Shown here one piece after another: positions 36,028-46,521 of a DNA stretch of 64,000 bases. Within the stretch, counting starts at the first letter, position 1; every line of letters begins with the position of its first letter. The notes beneath the pieces are model-generated. The model did not search any database, was not told the origin of the DNA, and saw only the letters and a program-made list of their open reading frames with translations. The translations under genes were made by a program, and so were the position numbers. This DNA is from Pezicula radicicola (lineage: Eukaryota; Ascomycota; Leotiomycetes; Helotiales; Dermateaceae): contig PDUO01000031.1 in assembly GCA_003008705.1 (NCBI GenBank), positions 434,001 through 498,000 on the forward strand, in the 5' to 3' direction.

Positions 36028-36049
36028 AACCAACTGAGCCACGAAGACT

Positions 36050-37320
36050 TGTATGTTTGTTGTGTTTGTTGGAAGATTTTTGGTTATTTGGTACTTTGGT
36101 TTGTGTGTTTTCTGTTGTGGAGGGGGTGTAGGTTGGTTGGTGGGGGACTAGTTGTGTTGGGTGTGGGGGTACTGTCCTTAGCGAGGTTTAGGGGGGGGGA
36201 GGGAGACTAGGGTGTTATTTGAATATTTTTGATTTGTTATTAGATACGAAAGTACCGTAGGAATTAATTGAGTTTTTAGGTTTGTTGGGTTAGTTTTGAG
36301 TTTGTTTGTGGTGTAGAAGTTTTCGAAAATTATTGTAGCTATATTAAGTACTATTAAATTTTAAATCTATTATTTAGATCTTTTAACAGCTAAACTCTAA
36401 GGTAGCCAGCTTAGACAGGTTTTAGTAATTTTGAAAGAGGTGTTCTAAAGTTATGAATTTTCGAGTTGTTCGTGGGGGTAAGGTGTGGAAATGGGGGAGG
36501 CTCACGCGATCTTCTGCCCGAGTCGTATAGCCCGCCAATAAGCTCTCTACATATAGCGCCCAGTCATCCTTCCAATAAATGCTTCCAATAAATGCACACT
36601 TTCTCACATACAGGCAAAGTATAATCGTTATTGCCTTAAATCCCTCAAATCGTGTCATATTCTGGATTTGGGGATGAATTATCTCCGAGAGACGGAAATA
36701 CGACATGATGGAGAACATCGTGGTTTTTGGTGTTGGATAAATGAAGGACTTTAGCTTATTTGTATTTAGAGATTATGGAATAGAAGCATCTCAACTGCTA
36801 TATCAGTCATTATTAGAGTTTCTATATTCCAGAATCAAATACAAATGAATACCTCAAACTCCTCACCAATCCTGGACTCCAAATATTCAGTTAACTAGGA
36901 ATTAATACCGCGGCTAATTTTTATTTCATTACTGAGCTACCGTCTGCATATAATATTATAGCGTGTCAAGATTTGGCTCAGTCTTTGAAAATCATGTAGA
37001 CAGTTGTGAGTCTCTCCTATGAAAAATGATCAACTATGAGAAACGGGTTGTAAGGTATTAGTATAGGGCATTTGCTGCTGAGGTGATTAGAATATGAGTT
37101 AATACCGGTACAATCCATTATTTCAGTGCGTGAGCGCCAGTATTGGTGTAGTAGTCGTAGCTAAAAAAAAAAGATAGACCAAATTATCAATGAGGTACTA
37201 CAACAGCAATTCTTGTATGTTTTACTTGACTAACCTACAATCGATCTGAGCCCTACAAATAATCAATCGATTCTTAAAATCTGTTCCCTCAGTAGTGCCA
37301 TATCTGACCGTCATTGGAGC
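36050..37320. other. Intergenic region between the tRNA gene and a decayed gene
   Basis: G/T-rich near 36060-36220, with a G-tract, then AT-rich. No supported gene. Confidence 0.5.
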
Positions 37321-37329
37321 TTTAATTAA

Positions 37330-38400
37330 CGTTACGAGGATCTTGCAATTCCCAGCATTTTTCTTCGAAGTTTGCACGAGCATTTCCTCGTTCTCAATCT
37401 CCGAGGATCCATAGACTCGGGATCGAGAACTCCAGAAGGATCCCAGGTGATAAATCTGTACAATGCTTTCTGTTTCCAGATAATCAGATCAAGTTTCATG
37501 GCTTCGCGTATGATTCCTGCGAGCCCACTCTTGAGCTCATGACCGCTGTTGTTCAGGGTGCCTTCCTATAATCTTTCGTATTTGATGGATATATTCGTCA
37601 ACACATCGATGATATGCTTGGGCTGCGATGAGTCTACATGTTTACGCTCGCCAGTGATGATACGCTTTGTGGTCTTCTCTGTTCGAACCTAGAACTATGT
37701 TAGGAAGTATATCTTTGATCTGACTTGACATAGATTTCATGAATTAAATGCACGCACCTTTTGAGAGCCCCCCTGTTGAGGATCTCAAAAGCTCCAAGAC
37801 ACTTACATACTCTTCTGGATTCTTCTTGAAGACATGCTCCTCCCAGCTAGATCTGATGATCAAAGAGCTCGCTTAAAAGTTTCTCCCACACCCAGCTCTG
37901 GATCAGCAGCGGGAGACTGAGGGCGTAGGGAGGCTTGAGGTAGAATTCGGGTCTTTAAATGACCTGAAGAAATAAACTTGAAGGATCCTTGACTAAGTGC
38001 TTCCAGTTGTGTCCCTTGGGCATACATTTGAAGTTGTGGGACCAGTCTACAATCTTGAAGCGTAATTTGTTTATGGCGCCAGCTATATACGAATCGTTGA
38101 CTGGGTATGTGTCGGTTGTATACATAGCTGCCAGCTCATTTGTCGTTTCATCGAGACGCTTCTGTTGATTTCAATTACTGAGGATTTGTCGAACGAGAGC
38201 TACCTCCAAGTCTTTTGAAATAATCTTGGCTGCTAAATCGTAGATATCCTTTTCACTACCGCTCATAAAATCATGTGGTGAAGCTCTTCTCTCTTCCTGT
38301 TGTTTATCGCTGTTGTTTTCGTTTCCTCTTCTAGACGTGGTTGGACTTCTTTCCGTGACTGGCAGTGATCGCCCTCTCGAGTCATCCTATCGAGATATCT
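37330..38400 (-). pseudogene. Decayed fungal gene of unknown function
   Basis: Minus-strand reading gives coherent protein blocks that no single frame joins. In order: RSLPVTERSPTTSRRGNEN and MSGSEKDIYDLAAKII; then, past a stop, YPVNDSYIAGAINKLRFKI followed by VDWSHNFKCMPKGHNW; then, in another frame, EFYLKPPYALSLPLLIQSW and WEKLLSELFDHQI followed by a stop; then TEKTTKRIITGERKHVDS and HIIDVLTNISIKYERL, stop, and HELKSGLAGIIREAMKLDL. The pattern resembles fungal hypothetical proteins with an Asp-Tyr/Trp-rich region that I remember but cannot name. At least two in-frame stops and a frame change mark it as a pseudogene. Confidence 0.6.
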
Positions 38401-38784
38401 GAGGGCCCGTGTCTGTGATTGATTCTGTCAAATTCAGTTTTCGTCTTTATAATCATAGTTTCAAGCTCCCAGAGACTTCCTTAGGATGGGAACAGGCTTT
38501 TCAAGTCATTTACGGACCTCCCCGGGGAGCTTTTAATGTTGCAGACTGTAATACGGCCATGATACTTGTGAAATGCTTCTTGCTGGTATACTTTAAGAAG
38601 CACATCGCGAGCCGAACATGAAAGCCAGTAAATTTAGTGAACAAAGTGTATCGATGGAGACTTGTTGTCTGGCTTGAAGTGTTGAGTCTAATATATATGA
38701 GCGAGTGACCATATATATCACTCTATGCTAAATCCGTCTAATCACGGTTGCAGCAGCAAGGTTTCTAGGTTGTAATAGTCCAAC

Positions 38785-41191
38785 GTGTGGTCTAAGGAGA
38801 TCCTAGAAAGAAGAGGAACAGATCGAAGCCTCACTGATACAATGTTCTCTGCGTGTATTGGTCTACGTCCAGCATTGGTTGATAGCATACTCGCCGGCAA
38901 AATTGACATCCTTGGACGTCTTATATTGTATGCCAGTCAGACTAACGCTCTATATCCGCTTCCGTTAGATAATGGCCATATTAATCAGATACTAGCTCGT
39001 TCGGCTATGACTACAGATCTCTATGATGACTCGTTGCTACGTATGATGAGTTTCATTAATAGGTCCTGGGCCTTCAGCACTGTGGACTTGCTCTGCAAGA
39101 ATGGAGCAAATCCCAACCCCCAGGATGAATTCGGGCAGACTCCTCTTCACATCGCTGTCGAGGCAGGAGCCTGTGCATATAAAACTTTGTCAGATCTCGT
39201 ATATCAGAGGTCTATGCCTACCATTAATAATGGAATCATAAATTTTCAAACTCCATTCTTACAGGCTGCCGTTCTACTAACAATGAGAAATGTTTAAAAG
39301 TTAATCAAAGCCATGAACAAACCTTGCTGGGTCCTGACATTTGCAGTCAGATTGGGTACAAATCAACTATTAAGCGATATACTAGCTCAATCGGTGCCCC
39401 TTCGAGTTTTATTAGCGCCTATTGCTGAAGTTGGAGATGAAAGGCTCATCTCCGGACACTGAAAAGCGCACACAAAAAGCTTTCAAAATGGTTCATCCGC
39501 TTCAACGTTGACGATAGTCTGGCTTTTCGTAATTTACTTGGAAAGCTAGTTATAAAAAAACAGACGCCCGTCCAATTCAAGACTAGACCAACCGTCCAGG
39601 GTCACGACAGGGTTAAAAATAAGGCTTTACCCCCCCCCACCCCCCTAAATAGACTCTATTCAGTGGACTCCGTGGATCGGGGATATGAAGGGTATACTCT
39701 AAGTGGTTGGAGCCCCCTGAGAAGTCCTTGCAAGTCCTCGCGTAGCAAACTCTGCCTTGTTGCATAGGCCAAAGTCTGGTCTATTGTAAATTGTCAGGCG
39801 TTCGTAGAAACTTCGAGAGGTCTGTTAGGGGATTAACAGGCTACGAAATCAGTACTTTCTATTCGTTAGGACCCCTGGACGACTAGGACCACCCGCCCAC
39901 TAAATAGACTCTATTTAGGCGGGTGGGGGGGTAGTATTTCGGGCTGCAACACCTATATTTTAAGTTCGACCCCTAAAATATAGGGGGTTTCAGGGGGAAG
40001 GCCCGTATAAAGGCCGACAAAAAGCTAGAAAGCTGGCTTTTCCGGCTTCCCGTAAAACAGGCTAGACTGCGGTCTAGAAAAGCCACTAGAATAGTAGACT
40101 GAGAAGCCCAAAAAGCCAGTCCAGGCTACTAAAACAATAGACCAAGAAACTGGTTTATTTGGCTTCCCCAGCTTCTCATAGACTATCGTTATCGTTGATC
40201 CGCTTTATCTCAAGAGAAGACGGAGGGTAGACCAATAGTCGTGGTTTATTGATAGAAGTTGCTTCGAAAACCAGAGATCAGGAACTCAGAGAAGCGATCC
40301 ATGCGTTATGTGTTGCTTAATGGGAGAATATATTGACGAATATATGGATCAGAAGTCATTGGAAAGTTGCTCGATTTCTATAGGTAGGAAAATGAGAGTA
40401 TATATACACAAATGAGAGAGAGTACTGAATCATGCATGAACAATTTGCATAACATCGGAGAAACAGTCTAAATATATGGGAAACGCTTGGAAACCGACTG
40501 CCAGAATAATGCCGTCGGTTCATCTGTGGCATGAACTGAATATGGGCAAGATTTATGGTTTCTGAACTGAGTGGCAATACTGATATATTTGGCAACATTA
40601 TGACACGTTCAGTTATTAGTACTAAGGTTGCTTCAACACGGCGCTGATCCTATTATTCCTAGATACGAATCTAGGACGAAGATGCCCTTAGAGATTGCCC
40701 TCTGTGCTAGAGATACACAAGTAATCTTCGCACTCCTTAAATCTTTGTCCGATGGAACACAATTCAAGTTGTCACTCGCAAAGACCAAGGCTGAGAAGTC
40801 TGCAATCCTTGGTTCAGTATCAGAACTTCTAAGTAGGCTTATTTACTATGAAACTGCCGAATTCGACTCCTGCACAATCCTCATCTGGTTACTCGAAGTA
40901 AATTTCATTTCCGAAATCACGAATTCATACACTTATAGGGATGAGCAAGGTAATAGCAAAATGCATGTAGCTGCCACCAAAGGACATTATATGACTGTGG
41001 TCTACCTGATAACGCTTGGCTGTAAGAAGGATGTTATAGATGCGCAGGGACGGACTCCGATAGACTTGGTGATTTTAAACAGAAAGGGAAGGATAGAGTT
41101 TTCATTATTGTATAATGAGGAGAGGAAAGCAAGGAAGATTTCGAGGACTGCATGGTCATGGAAGGATAGGGAGTATATTCTGGTTGAATAG
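38785..41191 (+). pseudogene. Ankyrin-repeat protein gene, interrupted
   Basis: Two coding blocks carry ankyrin-like repeats. Block 1 (38785-39297) has VDLLCKNGANPNPQDEFGQTPLHIAVEAGA. It meets an in-frame TAA at 39295, after which the same frame stays open with KLIKAMNKPCWVLTFAVRLG up to about 39460. Block 2 (40628-41191) has LLQHGADPIIPRY and GNSKMHVAATKGHYMTVVYL, and ends ILVE with a stop. Between them, about 39480-40220 is non-coding and repeat-like, followed by a possibly coding scrap (GLLIEVASKTRDQELREAIH) near 40240-40320. Read as one gene it is broken by a stop and an insertion; it could instead be two short genes. Ankyrin repeats of this kind are common in fungal NLR and large accessory proteins. 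Confidence 0.6.
39540..40200. repeat. Hairpin-rich repeat-like insertion within the ankyrin locus
   Basis: It contains C-tracts with the word ctaaatagactctatt at 39646 and again in a strong hairpin at 39889-39930 (ccacccgcc...ctaaataga/tctatttaggcgggtgg). Several short gctagaaagctggctt-type inverted words follow. No coding frame is present. Similar ctttttggctttttag words recur just after the truncated domain at 45990-46020. Confidence 0.5.
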
Positions 41192-41509
41192 TACGCTATA
41201 CTAGGTCATTTTGTGTAGGTATGGATGAAAGGAATTTTGCTTCGAAGAATGGATTCTTATTTCACTATGTATCATAAGTTATATAGTCTATTGGGATAAA
41301 TATTGGACGCAATGCTTAAGTGTTGAAGATTAGCAGGTATTGTTATTAAAAGTTTGGTTTCAATAAGTATCACCTCGCTTACCTTTAACATATGTTTAGC
41401 GACGGTAAAGCAGGTAAACTTAATACTTAATTGCGGTCTAGATAACACGTATAATACTATAAAATTACGAAAATGCTTACGTACCTGTGGGGAAGCTTTG
41501 AATCAGATA

Positions 41510-41610
41510 CTGAAATGAAATGAGTTACTCAAATAAGTTAGTTACTTAACAAAGTCAGTCACTTAAATTTAAATCAAGTTAGTTACTTAAGCTAAGTGAG
41601 TTACTATACC
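41510..41610. repeat. Dispersed GTTACTCAA/GTTACTTAA-type repeat
   Basis: About six occurrences of (g/a)agttactta and gagttactca words, matching the array at 17140-17475. Confidence 0.55.
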
Positions 41611-42055
41611 CATTTCTGAGAATTATCCTCTTATGTATATCGCCACGTAGCAGTGACTGCATTATGCGGAACATTTCTTAGTCTCTATAGAAGTACTTTT
41701 CGTACTTTCGTACGAAAGGTACAACAAGAAGCGAGGAAAGCAGGGATATTCTGACTCGTCGGGTTGTTGGTCCCTCTTTCCCCGCTATTGCACTTGCCTC
41801 GGCAAGCCACGCTACTCCTCCCCACGTTCCTGGAGGTGACCCTACATCCCCTTTTATACTCCGTACTGTCCCGCAGGTCCCGGAGACCTCATCCCAATCA
41901 ACAAAGTTGGCTTTAGTCATCTATCCGTACCTTCTTTCCCTCCAAGTCTCCCCACTAAATTTCTTTATTCCATCTGTTCCTCGTAACAATCCGTTGGTCT
42001 CTTCTCATTTGGATCAGAATTCATTTCGGATTTGTCCCCTCTTACTCCAAACATC

Positions 42056-44065
42056 ATGACAATCTACCACGCAAAAAAGAACTACGATGTTCCCAACATA
42101 GACCTTTTGAGTTTGCTCTTTGGTATGTTAGATGAGAAAAGCCTCAATTGAATCTTTCAAAGCTGCTGATGCTTGCAGATTCTCCATATAGTAGATCGCA
42201 TGAAGATACAGTAATCCACATTAATGCCGACGATCCGAGCAAGTTTATCACCAAATCCGAAGCTCGTACTCTTACCAAGCGCGCAGCTGCTGGACTTCGC
42301 CGGCTTGGAATTGGTGCTAGTGGACCGGGCAAAGATGTCGTTGTTGTTATATCGTCAGGCCAGATAATGTTGCCGATTTTATTCTATGCTGTTATTGCTG
42401 CTGGAGGAGTATATTCGGCTGCAAGCGCGAGTTCAACAAGAGGAGAATTGGCTAGACAGATTCGTCAGGGTAATAGCAAGTTAATCTTTTGTAGCGAAGG
42501 TACAAGGGAGGTTGCTGGTAATGCTGCAGATGATGTTTCGGTTGGAAGGGATAGGGTCTATACGCTAGACTCAAACTTGAGAAATATGTTTAGTTTTGGA
42601 AGACATCTGAAGCTTATTCCTGAGGATTCAAAGGAAGAACTGGATTGGGATAGGATTGATGACCAGAAAACTCTGGAGGACCGTTTGATTTGCTTGTTGT
42701 ACTCATCTGGAACTACTGGAGACCCTAAAGGTACTCCACCAAGCCTCTACCCGACTTAAATGTAAGAAGCTTACAGATGTTACAGGTGTACTCCTTTCTA
42801 ACAGGAATGTTGTCGCCGAGGTTGTAATTCCATCCTCGATGACAAGAGAGTACCTCGCAAAACGAGAAGCAGCTGGCGATCCTCCTTTTCAATTTAGCAC
42901 TCTGGCACACCTGCCAGCAGCACACATAGCAGGCGTTCAGGGTTACTTTATCAATCCATTCTACCAAGGCGGTCCTGTGTACTGGATGCCAAAATTTGAC
43001 TGGTCTAAATTCCTCGAGTATAACAAGAAGTACAAGATTACGTACTTCTTTACAGTACCCCCAATATACTTGCTGATTGCAAAGAGTCCTCTTGTGACAG
43101 ATCAATTCGATAACCTGAAAATAGCCATTAGTGGCGCGGCACCACTTGGAAAGGAATTACAAACTGCAGCCAGTGCCAAATTGGGGAAGGGACAAACTTT
43201 CATTAGCCAGACTTGGGGACTGAGTGAGACGACTGGAAGTGTTACAGGTATGCCGTGGGGTGAAAAAGATGATACTGGAAGTGTGAGCCCTCTGTTGCCA
43301 AATATGAGTATCAGGTACGTCGTGTAGACCTTGCTAATTGGCTTATAAGAGATTATTTTGCATAGGAATCTGTTCTCAGAAAAGAGGTGGACTTACTTTA
43401 TTTGAGTAACTCAATTGCCCTGATCAGAATAATCTCTTATAACCCAATTCGTACGGTAATTCTTCTCTCTAACCCGTATTCTAATATGGCTACACAGACT
43501 CGTTGATGACGATGGCAAAGATGTCGAGCCAGGAAAGCCAGGTGAAGTTCTCGTAAAAGGACCTGTTGTCGCCAAAGGATACTACAACAACCTCAATGCA
43601 ACCACTTCCGCGTTTACTAAAGACGGCTGGTTTTGCACAGGTGACATAGCAGAGTTCCGAAATGGCATGTTTTATATCGTGGATCGAAAGAAGGAACTCA
43701 TCAAGTACAAAGGTCTCCAAGTTGCTCCTGCCGAACTCGAAGCACTTCTCATATCCCACCCCAAAATTCTTGATGCGGCCGTCATTGGTGTTCCAGGAAC
43801 AGGAGACAGTGAAGGCACAGAGGTTCCAAGGGCATATCTCACACCTGCAGTCAAAGTAGCGGATCATCATAAAACAGTGGAACCCCGAGTAAGCAAAGAG
43901 GAGATTATTAAGTTTGTGAAGGACAATGTGGCCGGTCATAAACAGCTTAGAGGTGGTATTGTTTGGATGGATGTCATTCCGAAGAGTCCGAGTGGGAAGA
44001 TTTTGAGGAAGGAGTTGAGGGCTTTGGCTGCTAAGGAGTATGAGGGGAGAGTTAGTAGGTTGTAG
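42056..44065 (+). CDS. Peroxisomal 4-coumarate:CoA ligase-like acyl-CoA synthetase
   Basis: ANL-superfamily adenylating enzyme of 571 aa that would activate an aromatic or fatty acid to its CoA thioester. Exons: 42056-42122, 42179-42730, 42786-43314 and 43498-44065, in frame throughout. The AMP-binding motif YSSGTTGDPKG spans an intron. Others are TWGLSETTGSVTG, GWFCTGDIAEF, the hinge VDRKKELIKYKG, and the C-terminal catalytic lysine in PKSPSGKILRKELR. The protein ends SRL, a canonical PTS1 signal, so it should act in peroxisomes, for example in side-chain beta-oxidation. The third intron (183 nt) is about three times longer than the others because it contains a MITE-like palindrome. Intact. 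Confidence 0.92.
43334..43457. mobile_element. Short MITE-like palindromic element, copy 2, inside an intron
   Basis: Left arm 43334-43360 and right arm 43422-43457 share the ttataagagattatttt and gtacgaattgg words with the element at 24518-24617. The centre carries a gagtaactcaat word of the dispersed GTTACTCAA family. It lies wholly within intron 3 of the acyl-CoA ligase gene and spares both splice sites. Confidence 0.62.
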
Positions 44066-44264
44066 ATATGGGTTATTAGGGCCTGTTGCCTGGGGTTTGT
44101 TATATTGTTTTCGGGCTTAGTATCAATCAGTAGGGTAGTTGCTATGATATAGAGTCTATAGAAGATGCATTGATTAAAGTATTATCCTTTGCAAAAGTCC
44201 TTTGTTGTTTTAAGCAACTGGCTTAACCACCCAAGTAGCCTATTAATATAAAGTAAATCACTTA

Positions 44265-44747
44265 GAGCCCGTTCGGCTGCCATATAGAAGTGCATATGAA
44301 AAATCTCATATACGAACCCATATATGATCATATAACATATGATCATTTGCAGCTTCTTCTTTTAACCACCAATGCGTTCGGCTGCCTGTATTGTATATAA
44401 AGTGTGAAAGATAGCATAATAATTATGAATTGCATAAATATTTGTGAACAGTGTAATAAATAATAGTCTATCTAGGTTAGGAGTGCCTGAATATAGCTAA
44501 GTTGGGGCCTTATTTTTTCATATAGGCGTTGCAGGGGTAGCAAACAGTGCTAGAGGCGCCATTTAGACAATTCGACATCTTTTCAGAAATCACGTACAAA
44601 TCGCAAATGGTCATATGCAGTTTTTCATATATTATATGATCATATATATGGCGAACGCCATGGTGGTTGCATATAAAAATTTTCAGCTCTTATGAAACCC
44701 GTCATATAGGGTCAGATGCGCTTTCATGGCAACAGCTGAACGGGCTC
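44265..44747. mobile_element. MITE-like element with GAGCCCGTTCGGCTG ends (PIF/Harbinger-like?)
   Basis: The first 15 bp (44265-44279) match the complement of the last 15 bp (44733-44747) at 14 positions. Subterminal regions are rich in catatatgatcatat-type palindromes. Flanking bases are tta and ata, close to the TWA duplication of Harbinger elements, but not identical. The element is 483 bp and non-coding, so it would be non-autonomous. Confidence 0.55.
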
Positions 44748-44921
44748 ATAATTTGAGCGACTTACCTAATTTGGGTAACTCACATGATTTAAGTAACTTG
44801 TTAGGTTCATCTGATTTAACGCTTGTGTTAGGGATCATAATTAGTAGAATAAATGAGTAAGGCAAGTTCTTTTATTTGAGGTGAAATCACGGCCGAAATG
44901 TGCAGTATTAATATGTGCTTC

Positions 44922-45088
44922 GTATGGAAGGGGAGTGCACACTTGGGTGTTACCCCCTGGTCTAAAAGGGTTCGTTTTAAACCCGTTCCAGCGTCTCCGA
45001 GGTGCGCAGTTCTAATACTGTAGGGCTAAAGATGCGTAAATACAGTCACGCTAGCCAGGGGAGACCCTCAAGTTTGCATTCCTTCCTT
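44922..45088. repeat. Inverted-repeat element, about 170 bp
   Basis: 44922-44960 (ggaaggggagtgcacacttg, then ggtgttaccccctgg) and 45055-45088 form an imperfect inverted repeat of about 35 bp. It lies in the same repeat-rich gap as the Harbinger-like element. Confidence 0.45.
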
Positions 45089-45678
45089 TTGTATTTAATA
45101 GGAGAAACCTAAGGATTGTACTCTTTCACCTGTGTAATAAGTGTTACAATTTCGCCATGAATCTTCTTGATATGTGTTGATGAATTTACGAATAGCTCAT
45201 TTCTTGGATTTCTTGCTAAACAGTACTAAATTGCCCAAGCCAAGTACTTCGCCTAAATTTATATATCTAGCAATGGCACCCTAAATCAAGGGGTTTATAA
45301 GTTCGTTGGAGCAGATGTACACTACATGTATGTACTTATACTACTTAGCTTTCTCCTCAATACTCTCTCCTAAACCACACCTAGAATATCATATAAATTT
45401 TATAAAGCATCTTAACTGAAAAGTTCCAAGTTCGCTTAGAATCAGCGGTGACATACTTTTTCAGCACGGAAAGCAGGGAATTGCACAGTATTCCTTCACG
45501 ATGTTACTATAAGAAAGAACAATGCCTATGAAATACCTCGCAAGAAGTCTGACTAAGCTGTGCATATAAACCAGGCGAAGTAATTGCGACCTAACATAGC
45601 CCCACGCAGTCTCAGCCTTAAATCCTCATATTAGACACTTTTGAGTTTTCAGCTACTCTGTGTACGTAGTTCAAGACT

Positions 45679-45951
45679 ATGGATGGTCTAAGTGGAGCTT
45701 CTAGCGTTATCGCTGTTGTATCCTTCGCGTTACAGCTCGTCGAAAGCGCAAAGAAGCTGTACGATTTCTGGCAGTCTGTCGACGAGGGTCCAGACACGAT
45801 ACGGCACATCGTGCGAGATCTGAAGCAGCTGTCTGATATTTTTGCGGAGATCGCTCAGCATGGTCAAAAAAGTATGGACAAGACGGTTCCATCAGTGGCA
45901 GTGCCAACGTTGACGGTAGTCTATAAGAAGCTAGGGAAGCTGAAAAGCTAA
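45679..45951 (+). pseudogene. Truncated N-terminal domain of a fungal NLR/STAND-type protein
   Basis: The 90-aa frame begins MDGLSGASSVIAVVSFALQLVESAKKLYDFWQ, with IRHIVRDLKQLSDIFAEIAQH behind it. This matches the helical N-terminal domains (SesA/Helo-like or PigL_N-like) that open fungal NACHT or NB-ARC immune-type proteins and many ankyrin proteins. Such domains are normally over 100 residues and are followed by a linker and nucleotide-binding domain. Here the frame stops at residue 90 and runs into DNA with repeat-like words. No NACHT motif is found downstream. It is best read as a 5' remnant of an allorecognition-type gene, although a short stand-alone protein is possible. Confidence 0.6.
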
Positions 45952-46521
45952 GTTATTTGTCCACTAATTTAGTAGACTAGACTAGCGCTTTGAGCTGAAA
46001 AGTCAACTTTTTGGCTTTTTAGAGGCGGCCGTCCCCTGTTATCTTTTTCTTACCCCTCCTTCTCTATATTAAGTAATAATAGATTTGTTAAGCATGGGAA
46101 GTATGGAGACTATGATTTGTATTCTGTGGTTAGGAGCGTTGGTCAGATGGTTTTCTTTTTGGGGGATATTAATAGGAAAAGGTTTTAGTAGTATATAAAT
46201 AGTTAGGTATGTAAAAAGGTGTCTTTCTATTCTTATTCTATATCTAAAACAAGGGAATCGGTACAATAAATACCTCATCTCCTTTAATTCTTCTACATAA
46301 CTCTAAGGTGCCTAGGAAATAAATTTTCTAAATGATTGTGGATTCAAGATCTATCAACATTATCATTACCATAAATGCTTTCTCTAAATGATTGACTGGT
46401 ATCGGGCTTTCTTGTAAATAACCTGAAAACAAAAAACGAAAAATTCCATTAGATGCTCGCTTAGATAACTGATCAATTGAAAATCAAAAACAAAAAACCT
46501 CCAAATAGAGGTTTTAAACAC

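Larger units (their letters stand above)
35882..36048 (-). tRNA. Elongator tRNA-Met (CAU) with two insertions
   Basis: Removal of the 59-nt D-loop insert (35969-36027) and the 34-nt anticodon-loop intron (35918-35951) leaves a complete 74-nt tRNA. Acceptor stem GTCTTCG/CGAGGAC has seven pairs, one of them G-U; D arm is GCTC-AGTTGGTTA-GAGC; anticodon stem and loop are TTGGT-CTCATAA-TCCAA, with anticodon CAT at 35953-35955; the T arm GTGAG-TTCGAGT-CTCAC is perfect; the discriminator is A. The T31/T39 mismatch is also found in yeast elongator tRNA-Met as I recall it. A-box (TGGCTCAGTTGG) and B-box (GTTCGAGTC) promoter elements are intact and a T6 terminator follows. Nothing suggests decay, yet the D-loop insertion is highly unusual. 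Confidence 0.9.
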
